Of a DNA stretch of 64,000 nt, positions 1 through 8,550 are shown in pieces; the stretch's first letter is position 1; each line of letters opens with the position of its first letter. The stretch covers positions 154,166-218,165 of the forward strand of contig NZ_LR746530.1 of the NCBI RefSeq assembly GCF_902729425.1, written 5' to 3'. The position numbers were made by a program, and so were the translations under genes. This DNA comes from Magnetospirillum sp. SS-4. Lineage in GTDB: Bacteria; Pseudomonadota; Alphaproteobacteria; Rhodospirillales; Magnetospirillaceae. Under the pieces are notes generated by a model that did not search any database, was not told the DNA's origin, and saw only the letters and a program-made list of their open reading frames with translations.

Positions 1-569
1 GGGAGTGGAGCGGCTCCATCGCCGATTCCCTCGGCCGGCCGGCGACGGCGGCCAATGACCACCGCTGGCTGGCGCGGCGCCTGATTCAACGGCTGATTCC
101 CGACATGGCGCGCCGCTGGCTGCCCCAGGGCGGCCAGACCGATTTCCTGACCGATCCGCCGACCATGGACATGGCGCCGCCCGAGGCGCCGTCGGGGCTC
201 TCCCGCCGGCTGCTGGCGGCGGCCGACCCCGAGCGCGAGGCCGGGCGGCGCCAGGACAACGATGCCGCCCTGCGCGAGGCCCTCGCCCCCCTGCCCGACC
301 TGCGGCCGCTGTTCGCCGCCGGCGATTGGGTACCCTACCGGCTGGCGCTGCGGGCCGCCTCGCCCAAGGCGGCGGCCTTGCGCTACCAGGCGCTGCGCCG
401 GGCCAGGCTGCCGGTGGAAAGCTGGCCCGACCTGCCGCCCGAGGTGCTGGCCGATCCCGCCCATGCCGAGGGCGCGGTGCTGCTGCGCCGCTCGGTCCTG
501 CTGCTGCCGGTTCACGGCGCCCTGGAGCCCGGCCGTCTGGCGGCGGCCTATGCCAAGGTGTTGCGATGA
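1..569 (+). CDS. C-terminal part of a probable PLP-dependent (DegT-like) aminotransferase
   Basis: The reading frame is open from the left edge (first full codon at base 3) to the stop at 567-569, so the start lies outside the window. About 188 residues are visible. The last 60 residues contain 'LPVESWPDLPPEV' and 'LLLPVHGAL', a pattern I associate with the C-terminal small domain of DegT/DnrJ-type or class V PLP aminotransferases. The catalytic lysine would lie upstream of the window, so the enzyme class is inferred. The gene shares an ATGA overlap with the FemAB-like gene that follows, so the two are probably translated together. A sugar or amino-acid modifying role in envelope assembly would fit. 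Confidence 0.55.
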   Translation, partial: EWSGSIADSLGRPATAANDHRWLARRLIQRLIPDMARRWLPQGGQTDFLTDPPTMDMAPPEAPSGLSRRLLAAADPEREAGRRQDNDAALREALAPLPDLRPLFAAGDWVPYRLALRAASPKAAALRYQALRRARLPVESWPDLPPEVLADPAHAEGAVLLRRSVLLLPVHGALEPGRLAAAYAKVLR

Positions 570-1510
570 GCCTTCTGGTCGAGTGGAACCTGCTGGACCG
601 TCCCGCCTGGGAATCCCTGTTCGCCCAGGCCGGGCGCTCGACCCTGGTGCAGAGCTGGGCCTGGGGCGAGGCCAAGCGTGCCGTCGACGGCTGGCGGCCC
701 CATCGGGCGGCGGTGATCTGGGCGGGCCAGCCGGTGGCGCTGGCCCAGGTGCTGGAAAAGCGGGTGGGTGGGCTGGTCCGGATCGGACGGCTCAACCGCG
801 GCCCGGTCTGGCTGCGCCACGACCTGTCGGCCAAGGACAGGCTGGTGGTGATCGAGGCGCTACGCTCGCGCTGGCGCTGGTACAAGCTGGCGGCGCTGGC
901 GCTGGCCCCGGAACTGCCCGAGGGCGTCGTGGTGCCGGGATTCCGGCCGCGCGCCGCCGATCGCTGGTGCTCGGCCTGGCTGGACCTGACCCAGCCGCCC
1001 GAGACCCTGCGCAAGCGCCTGGACGGCAAATGGCGCAACATGCTGAACGCCTCGGAAAAGGCCGGCCTGCTGGTGGAGGCCTCGCCCGGCTATCTGCCCT
1101 GGCTGCTGGACCGTTACCGCGAATTGCTGCGCGACAAGGGCTTCGGCGCCACGCCCCCGGCCCTGGTGGAAGCGCTGGCCGAGCACGCCTTCCGCCCCGA
1201 CGACATGCTGGTGCTGCGCGCCCAGAGCGCGGCCGAATCGGGTGGCGGCCACGATTCGGTGGCCGGCATCCTGCTGGCCCGCCATGGCGATGCCGCCACC
1301 TATCTGATCGGCTGGAGCGGCGACGACGGCCGCCGCCTCAAGGCCAGCAACCGGCTGCTGTGGCAGGCGGTGGTGGACTTGCCCCGGCTGGGGGTGCGCT
1401 GGCTCGACCTGGGCGGCATCGACGACAAGCTGACGCCGGGCATCGCCGCCTTCAAGCGCGGTATGAACGGCGAGGAATACCGGCTGGCCGGCGAATTCAT
1501 CGGGGCGTGA
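566..1510 (+). CDS. FemAB/GNAT-like acyltransferase
   Basis: This 314-residue protein has the layout of GNAT-fold FemAB-like proteins: an N-terminal half with 'QSWAWGEAKRA' and a C-terminal half with 'WRNMLNASEKAGL', 'YRELLRDKGF' and 'YLIGWSGDDGRR'. The end reads 'WLDLGGID' and 'GIAAFKRGMNGEEYRLAGEF', the usual close of this family (lipid II:glycine glycyltransferase-like or PEP-CTERM-associated GNAT proteins). Known members move an amino-acyl or acyl group to a peptidoglycan or polysaccharide precursor. The substrate here cannot be read from sequence. The ATG at 566 overlaps the stop of the preceding gene. The 3' end overlaps convergent recX by 14 bases. Confidence 0.75.
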   Translation: MSLLVEWNLLDRPAWESLFAQAGRSTLVQSWAWGEAKRAVDGWRPHRAAVIWAGQPVALAQVLEKRVGGLVRIGRLNRGPVWLRHDLSAKDRLVVIEALRSRWRWYKLAALALAPELPEGVVVPGFRPRAADRWCSAWLDLTQPPETLRKRLDGKWRNMLNASEKAGLLVEASPGYLPWLLDRYRELLRDKGFGATPPALVEALAEHAFRPDDMLVLRAQSAAESGGGHDSVAGILLARHGDAATYLIGWSGDDGRRLKASNRLLWQAVVDLPRLGVRWLDLGGIDDKLTPGIAAFKRGMNGEEYRLAGEFIGA

Positions 1511-2084
1511 CGCCCTGTTCCTCGGCCAGCATCTCTTCCAGCGCCGCCGCGTCCTCGGCCTCGATCACGGCGCGGCAGATTTCCCAGGGAAAGCCGGCCC
1601 GGCCCAGGGCGGCAAGGTCGCGGTCGCGGAATTCCGCCCGCTTGCCGCCGGCGCGGAACGGCCCCAGCCGCCGCCGCCGCGCCAGGGCGATGGCGGCGGC
1701 CCGGTCGGGAACCGGATGGGATTCGGCCAAGGTCTCCAGCGCCGCCTCGGCGGTTTCGGCCTCGACCCCCTTGGCCGCCAGGGTGGCGCGGATGGTCCGC
1801 AGGCTGCCGCCCCGGCGGTGCAGGGCGCGGACCCTGGCCTCGGCATAGGCGCCGTCATCGAGATAGCCCAGCCCCGCCAGCCGGGCGATCACCGAATCCA
1901 CCACCTGGGCGGCGTCGGACCGCTCGCCGCCCCAATGGGCCAGCGAGCGGTCGGCCTTGCGCATCAGCACCCGGCGGAGATTGGCCCTGGACGACGCGAA
2001 GCGTTCGAGATAATGCAGCGCTGCATTCTCGATATAGGATGCGGTGATCTTGGGCGGCGGACGCCGCTCGGTCCGGGTGGTCAT
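1497..2084 (-). CDS. recX: Regulatory protein RecX
   Basis: This 195-residue protein is built of short three-helix repeats, with 'ALHYLERFASSRANLRRVL', 'VIARLAGLGYLDDGAYAEA' and 'GGSLRTIRATLAAKGV' matching RecX. RecX binds RecA filaments and limits recombinase and coprotease activity. The start at 2084 (MTTRTER) is chosen because the longer open frame upstream only mirrors the divergent permease gene. recA is not in the window, so recX is separated from its usual partner. Its start codon lies only 15 bases from that of the divergent ABC-2 permease, so the two transcription units must overlap at their 5' ends. Confidence 0.85.
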   Translation of the reverse strand: MTTRTERRPPPKITASYIENAALHYLERFASSRANLRRVLMRKADRSLAHWGGERSDAAQVVDSVIARLAGLGYLDDGAYAEARVRALHRRGGSLRTIRATLAAKGVEAETAEAALETLAESHPVPDRAAAIALARRRRLGPFRAGGKRAEFRDRDLAALGRAGFPWEICRAVIEAEDAAALEEMLAEEQGVTPR

Positions 2085-2099
2085 GGGAAGAGGTATAGC

Positions 2100-2912
2100 A
2101 TGAGAGACGACGCCAATCCCCTGCCCCCGCCGCCGCGCAGCTACGGCGCCGTCAACTGGCTGGGAGCCTGGACCCTGTTCATGAAGGAGGTCCGCCGCTT
2201 CCTCAAGGTCTATTTCCAGACCATCATGGCCCCGGTGGTCACCACCTTGCTGTTCCTGGCGGTGTTCTCGCTGGCGCTGGGCCCGGTCGCGGCCGAGGTC
2301 GGGGGGGTGCCGTTCATCCAGTTCCTCGCCCCCGGCCTGATCATGATGGCCATGGTCCAGAACGCCTTCGCCAATACCTCGTCGTCGCTGATCATCGCCA
2401 AGGTCCAGGGCAACATCATCGACATGCTGATGCCGCCGCTGTCGGGCATCGAGATGACCCTGGCGGTGGCGCTGGGCGGCGTCGCCCGCGGCCTGGCGGT
2501 GGGCTGCGCCGTCACCGCCGCCATGGTGGTGTTCGTGCCCATGCAGGCCTCGGCCCCCGGCCTGATCGTCTATCACGCGGTGATGGGCTCGCTGATGCTG
2601 TCGCTGCTGGGCATGCTGGGCGGCATCTGGGCCGACAAGTTCGACCACATGGCCGCCGTCACCAATTTCATCGTCACGCCGCTGTCGTTCCTGTCGGGCA
2701 CCTTCTATTCCATCGAGCGCCTGCCCGAGAATCTGCACGCCTTCGCCCTGGCCAATCCGTTCTTCTACATGATCGACGGGTTCCGGGCCGGCTTCATCGG
2801 CCACGGCGACGCCCCGGCGGCGGTGGGCGTGGCCGTGGTGGCGGTGGCCGACTGCCTGCTGCTGGCCGCCACCTGGCGCATGCTGGCCACCGGCTACAAG
2901 CTCAAGGGATAG
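2100..2912 (+). CDS. ABC-2 type transporter permease
   Basis: This 270-residue protein has about six membrane segments (for example 'TIMAPVVTTLLFLAVFSLAL' and 'FIQFLAPGLIMMAMVQNAF'). The region 'FSSSLIIAKVQGNI'-like (here NTSSSLIIAKVQGNI), 'PLSFLSGTFYSIERLP' and 'ANPFFYMIDGFRAGF' is typical of ABC-2 permeases of the YadH/NodJ type, which export polysaccharide or drugs with a separate ATPase. No ATPase gene is next to it, so its partner must be elsewhere. The ATG at 2100 follows a GGAAGAGG ribosome site at 2085-2092, inside the 15-base gap to recX. Confidence 0.85.
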   Translation: MRDDANPLPPPPRSYGAVNWLGAWTLFMKEVRRFLKVYFQTIMAPVVTTLLFLAVFSLALGPVAAEVGGVPFIQFLAPGLIMMAMVQNAFANTSSSLIIAKVQGNIIDMLMPPLSGIEMTLAVALGGVARGLAVGCAVTAAMVVFVPMQASAPGLIVYHAVMGSLMLSLLGMLGGIWADKFDHMAAVTNFIVTPLSFLSGTFYSIERLPENLHAFALANPFFYMIDGFRAGFIGHGDAPAAVGVAVVAVADCLLLAATWRMLATGYKLKG

Positions 2913-3019
2913 GCCCGATTTTCGAACCATGCCAAAAATTAAAATAGGGTGAAGACCTGAGGGCAGTGTCCGCGCTATGATGCGTCCTCAAAGTCTGTCA
3001 GAGCATCAGGGGAGAAACC

Positions 3020-4438
3020 ATGGGCTCGTGGCGGGGATGGGTCCTGGCGGCTTCGTTCGCCCTTTGGCCGGGAATTCCGGCCGAGGCGGCGTGCACGGCG
3101 AAGCCAGCCAGCCCCTCGGAACTCGGCCAATGCACCGTCGCCGCCCAAGCGGGCGACACGGTCGCCGCCTTATGGCTGGGCGACGTCCTGGCCAATGCCG
3201 CCAGCCCGGCCTACGACCCCGCCGCCGCCATCGGCTGGTGGGAGCGGGCGGCGAACGGCGGCGGCACCACCGCCCTGCGCCGCCTGTTCGACGCCTACTG
3301 GTATGGCCGTGGCGCCGATAGGAACGCCGCCCTGGCGCGTTCCTATCTCGACCGGGCCGCCGCCCAGGGCGCGCCCTGGGCGCGGCTGGTCCGCGCCTAC
3401 CTGCTGGAAGGCGAGGACGGCGCCGCCGCCGCCGAGCTGTATTCCTCCCTCGCCGCCGAGGGGAATTGCCTGGCCCAGCTGCGGATGGCCCACGGCCACG
3501 ATCGCGGCGGCTGGCTGGAAAAGAACCGGTCGCAGGCGCTGTTCTGGGTGATGGTGGCGGCGGGCAGCCGCCGCGACCTGGGCCGGCCGGAAAGCCATCC
3601 CCTGTTCGAAAGCCGTTTCCGCTACGGCGATTGCGCCGCCGAATCCTATTTTCTCAAGGCGGAGCTGGCCAAGGCGATTCCCTCCGACCTGCTGGCCAAG
3701 GTCGAGACCTCGGCGGCGGCGTGGCGTCCCGGACGCCTGCCCGAACGCCAGGGGCCGGTCGAGGTTCCCGCCGCCCTGGGAGTTCCCCCCGCCGGCCATG
3801 GCGCCGTCGCCGCCGAGGCCGCCAAGCTGCCGCAATGGCAGCCGCTGCCGGCATCGCTGCGCCGCTCGCCCGGCCGCGCCCGGATGGGGGCCGAAGACGT
3901 GTTCGCCACCGTCGGCCGGTCCGTCCATGTGGTGGTCGCGGCGCGCAACGACGACGATCTCAGGGAACGCAAGGTCCGCTATGGCTCGGCCGTCGCCATG
4001 GATGAACGCACCCTGGTCACCAATTGCCACGTCATCGCCGAAATGGCGTCGGTCTGGCTGCGCCAGGGCCGCCAGATGGTCCGCGCCACGCCGTCGGGCG
4101 GCGATTCCGAAACCGACCGCTGCCAGCTGACGGTGTCGCCGGGCCGGCTGTCGGCGGTGCCCGGCGTGCGGTCGTGGGACGACCTGAAGGTGGGCGAGAC
4201 CGTCTATTCCATCGGCGCCCCCAGGGGATTGGAGGCGACGCTGGGCCAGGGGCTGGTGTCCGGCCTGCGCAGCATCAAGGGCATCCGCTACGTCCAGACC
4301 AGCGCCCCGATCTCGGCCGGCTCGTCGGGCGGCGGCCTGTTCGATTCCGCCGGCAATCTGGTGGGCATCACCACCTTCCACATCCGCGACGCCGACGGTC
4401 TCAACTTCGCCATCGCGGTGGACGATTTCTTCCGCTGA
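3020..4438 (+). CDS. Exported trypsin-like serine protease with Sel1-like N-terminal region
   Basis: This 472-residue protein starts with a signal peptide (WVLAASFALWPGIPAEA|AC). Residues about 40-220 are alpha-helical, Ala-rich and Sel1/TPR-like ('AAIGWWERAANGGGTTALRRL', 'ARSYLDRAAAQGAPWARL'). A linker follows, then a trypsin-fold domain from about residue 295. The catalytic triad is readable as H337 (TNCHV), D366 (ETDRCQL) and S436 (SAGSSGGGLF). It is therefore probably an active periplasmic protease whose helical repeats may recruit partners. It stands alone, with a 107-base gap upstream, and converges on shc with 15 bases between them. The family is DegP-like only in the protease core; no PDZ domain is visible. 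Confidence 0.8.
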   Translation: MGSWRGWVLAASFALWPGIPAEAACTAKPASPSELGQCTVAAQAGDTVAALWLGDVLANAASPAYDPAAAIGWWERAANGGGTTALRRLFDAYWYGRGADRNAALARSYLDRAAAQGAPWARLVRAYLLEGEDGAAAAELYSSLAAEGNCLAQLRMAHGHDRGGWLEKNRSQALFWVMVAAGSRRDLGRPESHPLFESRFRYGDCAAESYFLKAELAKAIPSDLLAKVETSAAAWRPGRLPERQGPVEVPAALGVPPAGHGAVAAEAAKLPQWQPLPASLRRSPGRARMGAEDVFATVGRSVHVVVAARNDDDLRERKVRYGSAVAMDERTLVTNCHVIAEMASVWLRQGRQMVRATPSGGDSETDRCQLTVSPGRLSAVPGVRSWDDLKVGETVYSIGAPRGLEATLGQGLVSGLRSIKGIRYVQTSAPISAGSSGGGLFDSAGNLVGITTFHIRDADGLNFAIAVDDFFR

Positions 4439-4453
4439 TCCGGCGCCCCGGCG

Positions 4454-6379
4454 TCACAGCGCGTGCATCACCGGCCCGGCATTGCCGGTGGTCAGGTTGC
4501 GGTAGCGGGCCAGGGCCCACACCGGGAAGAACTGCCGGTAACCGTGGTAGCGCAGGTAGAACACGCGGGGAAAGCCGACGGCGGTGTAATGCGCCTCGTC
4601 CCACAATCCCTCGTCGTTGCGGGTGCGCATCAGATAGTCGACGCCACGCGCCACCGCCGGATTGGCGACCTCGCCGGCGGCCATCAGGCCCAGCAGAGCC
4701 CAGGCGGTCTGGGACGGCGTCGACACCGTCGCCTCGCCGCGCGGCTGGTCGGTCCAGTACGAGCGCCCGTCCTCGCCCCAGCCGCCGTCCTCGCGCTGCT
4801 TCGATTCCAGCCAGCGCACCGCCTTGCGCATGGCGGGATGGTCGTGGGCGATGCCGGCGGCGTTCAGCGCCGCCAGCGACGACCAGGTGCCGTAGATGTA
4901 ATTGGTGCCCCAGCGGCCGAACCACGAGCCGTCGGCCTCCTGCTCGCGCAGCAGGTAATCGACGCCTTCATGCGCGGTCACGTCGGAATGACGCTTGCCC
5001 AGGACCGACAGCACCGAGACGCAGCGGGCCGACACGTCGGCGGTGGGCGGGTCCAGCAGGGCGCCGTGATCGGCGAAGGGAATGTGGTTGAGGTAATAGG
5101 CGGTGTTCTCGGCGTCGAACGCCCCCCAGCCGCCGTCCTTGCACTGCATGCCGCGCAGCCACACCGCGCCCTTGCGGATGGACTCCCCGTAAGCCTGCGG
5201 ATCGACCCGGTCCAGCGCCGCCATCACCACGGCGGTGTCATCCACGTCGGGGTAATGGGGATTGGCGTACTGGAAGGCCCAGCCGCCCGGTTCCAGCCCG
5301 GGGCGCTGCGCCGCCCAGTCGCCGACCACGTCGGTGATCTGGCGTTCCACCATCCAGTCGCAGGCCTTGCGGGCGGCCGCCTCGGCCTCGGGGCCGCCGA
5401 CCTCCAGCATGGCGTGGGTGGCCAGGGCGGTGTCCCAGATCGGCGACAGGCAGGGCTGGACCCAGGCGCGCTCGCCCTCCTCGACGATCAGGTTGCGGAT
5501 CGACTGCTTGGCGATGACCACGCGGGGATCGTCCTTGGGCACGCCCAGCACGTCGTACATCAGCACCGAATTGACCATGGCGGGAAAGATGGCGCCCAGT
5601 CCGTCGATTCCGTTCAGGCGTTCGTCGACGAAGGCGACGGCCCTGTCGATGGCCCGCCGGCGCAGTCCCTTGGGAAAGAAGGGGAAAACCTTGTGCAGCA
5701 CCCGGTCCAGCGCCCGGAACACATAGGCCCAGTTGGAGCGCGCCTCGTCCAGGTACCAGTTGGTCACGGTCTCGGGCGGGGTGACGAACAGTTCCGGGAT
5801 ATTGACGTTCAGCGGGTTGCGCGCCCTGGGGCGCAGGCTCATCAGCACCACCAGCGGCACGATGACGGTGCGCGACCAGTAGCTGACCTTGTCCAGGTGG
5901 AACGGGAACCACTTGGGCAGCAGCATGATCTCGACCGGCATGATCGGCACGCCCCGCCACGGGATCTGTCCGAACAGCGCCAGCAGGGTACGGGTGAAGA
6001 CGTTGGAGGCGGCGGCGCCGCCATGGGCCAGGATCGCTTCCCGCGCCGTCCTCATGTGGGGCGCGTCAACGTCGTCGCCGATGGCCTTCAGCGCGTAATA
6101 GGCCTTCACCGAGGCGCTGATGTTGAGGTCGCCGCCGTGGAACAGCGGCCAGCCGCCGTGGGTCCGGTCCTGGATGTCGCGCAGATAGACGCCGATGCGC
6201 CGCTCCATCTCGGGATCGCGCTCGTCGAGATAGTGCAGGTACAGCACGTATTCGGCCGGGATGGTGGCGTCGGCCTCCAGCTGGAACACCCAATGGCCGT
6301 CATCCCTCTGCTTGGCCATCAGGGCGGCGGCGGAGTCGCTGATCACCTTTTCGAGGGAAATCTTTTCGCTGAACGACAC
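4454..6379 (-). CDS. shc: Squalene-hopene cyclase
   Basis: The enzyme cyclises squalene to hopene and hopanol at the membrane, the committing step of hopanoid synthesis. The protein has 641 residues from the chosen GTG, close to the family norm. It carries the catalytic D378-V-D-D381 motif (HYPDVDDTAV) and several QW repeats (QRDDGHWVFQLE, CKDGGWGAFDAEN, REDGGWGEDG, QADGSWFGRWG-like). The frame stays open to an ATG at 6511, but the GTG at 6379 has AAGAGG six bases upstream and gives the normal N-terminus (VSFSEKISLEKVI). It is the last gene of hpnA-hpnB-hpnD-shc, separated from hpnD by 135 bases rich in inverted repeats. Confidence 0.95.
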   Translation of the reverse strand: MSFSEKISLEKVISDSAAALMAKQRDDGHWVFQLEADATIPAEYVLYLHYLDERDPEMERRIGVYLRDIQDRTHGGWPLFHGGDLNISASVKAYYALKAIGDDVDAPHMRTAREAILAHGGAAASNVFTRTLLALFGQIPWRGVPIMPVEIMLLPKWFPFHLDKVSYWSRTVIVPLVVLMSLRPRARNPLNVNIPELFVTPPETVTNWYLDEARSNWAYVFRALDRVLHKVFPFFPKGLRRRAIDRAVAFVDERLNGIDGLGAIFPAMVNSVLMYDVLGVPKDDPRVVIAKQSIRNLIVEEGERAWVQPCLSPIWDTALATHAMLEVGGPEAEAAARKACDWMVERQITDVVGDWAAQRPGLEPGGWAFQYANPHYPDVDDTAVVMAALDRVDPQAYGESIRKGAVWLRGMQCKDGGWGAFDAENTAYYLNHIPFADHGALLDPPTADVSARCVSVLSVLGKRHSDVTAHEGVDYLLREQEADGSWFGRWGTNYIYGTWSSLAALNAAGIAHDHPAMRKAVRWLESKQREDGGWGEDGRSYWTDQPRGEATVSTPSQTAWALLGLMAAGEVANPAVARGVDYLMRTRNDEGLWDEAHYTAVGFPRVFYLRYHGYRQFFPVWALARYRNLTTGNAGPVMHAL

Positions 6380-6417
6380 GGTCGACCTCTTCGAATAATT
6401 GCCCTCAATCGCCGGGC

Positions 6418-6496
6418 GCCGCCTCCGGCGGCTTGGCTCCCGCGGCATAAGCCGCGCCGGGCTTTGCCCGCAACTCCTCGCCAATGACGTCGTCAT
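6418..6496. repeat. Cluster of short inverted repeats between hpnD and shc
   Basis: Three near-perfect palindromes lie in 80 bases: GCCGCC-TCC-GGCGGC (6418-6432), CGCGGC-ATAA-GCCGCG (6441-6456) and ATGACG-T-CGTCAT (6484-6496). They may fold in the mRNA and set the ratio of shc to upstream genes, or mark an extragenic palindromic element. No T run follows on the minus strand, so a simple intrinsic terminator is not shown. Confidence 0.45.
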
Positions 6497-6514
6497 CGGC
6501 TCGTCGATCATTGC

Positions 6515-7369
6515 CTACAGCAAGCCGTGGCGGATGATGCACCACACCTTGAATCCCTTGGACAGCTTCACCGGCGGGTCGCGGGGAACGAAGCCCTCGG
6601 CTTCGACCTCGCGGAATATCGCCCGGTACATTTCCTTCATCAGGGTCGCCGGCCGCATGGCGGCACGCGAGCATTCGGCCATGCCCCGGTCGGAGTCCTC
6701 GAAATAGCGCCGGGCGGTGGCGCCGAGATCGCGGCACGCCGCCACCAGGTTCGGATGCGCCAGCACCTCGGCCGGATCGCGGCTGGCGATGCCGTGGGCG
6801 CTCAGCAGCTCGTCGGGCAGGTAAAGACGGCCGATCCGTGCGTCCACCGCCACGTCGCGCAGGATATTGGTCAATTGCAGCGCCATGCCGGTGGCGTTGG
6901 CGACGTCGAGCGAGCGCGGCCGCATCTCGCCGAACACCCGTACCGACAGCCGCCCGACGGCGCAGGCGACCCGGTCGCAATACAGCTCCAGATCGGCCAT
7001 GGAGGGACGCACCATCTCGTTGCGGCCGTCCATCTCGCAGCCGGCGATGACCGCGATGAAATCCTCCCTGGGCAAGGCGAACTGCCGCACCGGCCCCGCC
7101 AGGGCCAGGGCGATGGGATGGGCGGGGCGGCCCTGGTAGAGGCGGTCGATCTCGTCGCGCCATTCGGCCAGCTGACGCCGCTTGGTCTCGGGATCGCCCG
7201 GCTCGTCGGCGATGTCGTCCACCTCGCGGCAGAAGGCGTAGATGGCGTACATGGCGAAGCGGCGCGGCCGGCTCAGCAGCCGCATGCCCCAGTAGAACGA
7301 CGACCCGGAGGCGCGGACCTTGTCGGCGACCATGGCGTACTGGCCGGCGTCGATCGCCAGGGCGGTCAT
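6515..7369 (-). CDS. hpnD: Presqualene diphosphate synthase HpnD
   Basis: This 284-residue squalene/phytoene synthase-family protein condenses two farnesyl diphosphates. The first Asp-rich motif is 'FCREVDDIADE' (about residues 48-58). The second is 'NILRDVAVDARIGRLYLP' (about 170-187). HpnD is distinguished from HpnC by its close match to the 'SSFYWGMRLL...RRFAMYAIYAFCREVDD' start; this is recognition from memory. The start ATG at 7369 overlaps the hpnB stop (ATGA). In the three-enzyme route HpnC and HpnE would finish squalene synthesis; neither gene is in this window. Confidence 0.9.
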   Translation of the reverse strand: MTALAIDAGQYAMVADKVRASGSSFYWGMRLLSRPRRFAMYAIYAFCREVDDIADEPGDPETKRRQLAEWRDEIDRLYQGRPAHPIALALAGPVRQFALPREDFIAVIAGCEMDGRNEMVRPSMADLELYCDRVACAVGRLSVRVFGEMRPRSLDVANATGMALQLTNILRDVAVDARIGRLYLPDELLSAHGIASRDPAEVLAHPNLVAACRDLGATARRYFEDSDRGMAECSRAAMRPATLMKEMYRAIFREVEAEGFVPRDPPVKLSKGFKVWCIIRHGLL

Positions 7370-8550
7370 GACGACGGTCCCCCGGACCCCTCGGGCGCGG
7401 CGCCGGCAAGGCCGTCCTGGATGCGGCCCTTCCACTCGCCGCCACCGCCCTGCCAATAGCGGACCGCCGAGTGGATGGTGGCGCCCAGATAGAACAGCGC
7501 CACCGCCGGCAGCAGCGGCGCCCAGAACGGCGGCAGGCGGTAATGACGGATCATGGGCAGATAGGCCAGGGTCATGGCCGCCCAGGCCAGGGCGCCGGCG
7601 GTCGAGCCGCCGTGGCCGCGCAGCGCCAGCAGCGGCGGCGCCACGAATACCAGCAGCATGGACGCCACCGTGCCGGCCAGCAGCACCGGCGAATGGCGCA
7701 GCTGGGTGTAGGCGGAACGCGAAATCATCCGCCACAGGCCCTCGGGACCGTCATAACCGCGCAGGGACACGGTCTCCTCGGCGAGATCCAGCGACAGCCT
7801 TCCGCCCTTCTCCTTGACCCTGGCGGCCAGGGTGCAGTCGTCGATCAGGGCGTCCCGGACGGCCTTGACGCCGCCGATGCGCTCCAGCATGGCCGGGCGG
7901 ATCAGCACATAGCCGCCCGCCGCCGCCGCCGTGGTGCTGCGCGGATCAGACACCCACGAGAACGGATAAAGCATGCGGAAGAAGAACACGAAGGCCGGCA
8001 CGATCGCCTGTTCCCACAACGTGCGGGCGCGCAGCCTGACCATCAGCGACGCCATGTCCAGGCGTTCGCCCAGCAGCCGGGCCACCATGTGGCGCAGTTC
8101 GCCCTTGCCGTGGCCGATATCGGCGTCGGTCAGCAGCAGCAATCCGGCATCGGGACGCAATGCCCGCGCCGTGGCGACGCCGTGATGCTGCGCCCACATC
8201 TTGCCGGTCCAGCCCGGCGGCAGGTCGGGAGCCCGAACCACGGTCAGCCGCGCCGCCACCCCCAGGGATTCGGCGCGGGCCTGGGCGATCTCGGCGGTGC
8301 CGTCGCCGCTGTGATCATCCACCACCACCACCGACACCCGACCGGGATAGTTCTGCGACAGCAGCGATTCCACCGCGTCGCCGATCACCGTTGCCTCGTC
8401 GCGGGCGGGAATCACCGCCACCACCTCGGGCCATTCGGCCGGAGGGGGCCGGCGGACAGCCGGCTCGACCCGCCAGAAGCCGCCCCGCATGGTCAGCAGC
8501 CAGCCCCAGGCGGCCAGCGCCATCAATCCGGCGAGGGACGCGAGACTCAT
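7366..8550 (-). CDS. hpnB: Hopanoid-associated glycosyltransferase HpnB
   Basis: This 394-residue GT2-family protein has an N-terminal membrane anchor (LASLAGLMALAAWGWLL), a GT-A domain and C-terminal membrane segments (VLLAGTVASMLLVFVAPPLLAL and others). GT2 motifs include 'VVAVIPARDEATVIGDAVESL', 'VVVVDDHSGDGTAE', the DXD-like 'LLTDADIGH' and 'DALIDDCTLAARVK'. The family is named for its constant place in hopanoid loci; its acceptor is not established from sequence. Stop-start overlaps (ATGA) join it to hpnA upstream and hpnD downstream, so the three are one transcription unit. Confidence 0.9.
   Translation of the reverse strand: MSLASLAGLMALAAWGWLLTMRGGFWRVEPAVRRPPPAEWPEVVAVIPARDEATVIGDAVESLLSQNYPGRVSVVVVDDHSGDGTAEIAQARAESLGVAARLTVVRAPDLPPGWTGKMWAQHHGVATARALRPDAGLLLLTDADIGHGKGELRHMVARLLGERLDMASLMVRLRARTLWEQAIVPAFVFFFRMLYPFSWVSDPRSTTAAAAGGYVLIRPAMLERIGGVKAVRDALIDDCTLAARVKEKGGRLSLDLAEETVSLRGYDGPEGLWRMISRSAYTQLRHSPVLLAGTVASMLLVFVAPPLLALRGHGGSTAGALAWAAMTLAYLPMIRHYRLPPFWAPLLPAVALFYLGATIHSAVRYWQGGGGEWKGRIQDGLAGAAPEGSGGPSS

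Noticed and set aside
1716-2099. N-terminal extension of the ABC-2 permease by about 128 residues
   Set aside because: The extension reads antisense to recX, is Gly/Arg-rich, and the ATG at 2100 has a ribosome site and gives the normal family start.
6380-6511. 44-residue N-terminal extension of squalene-hopene cyclase
   Set aside because: The extension is Arg/Pro-rich, spans inverted repeats and is not part of the family; GTG 6379 has a well-spaced ribosome site.
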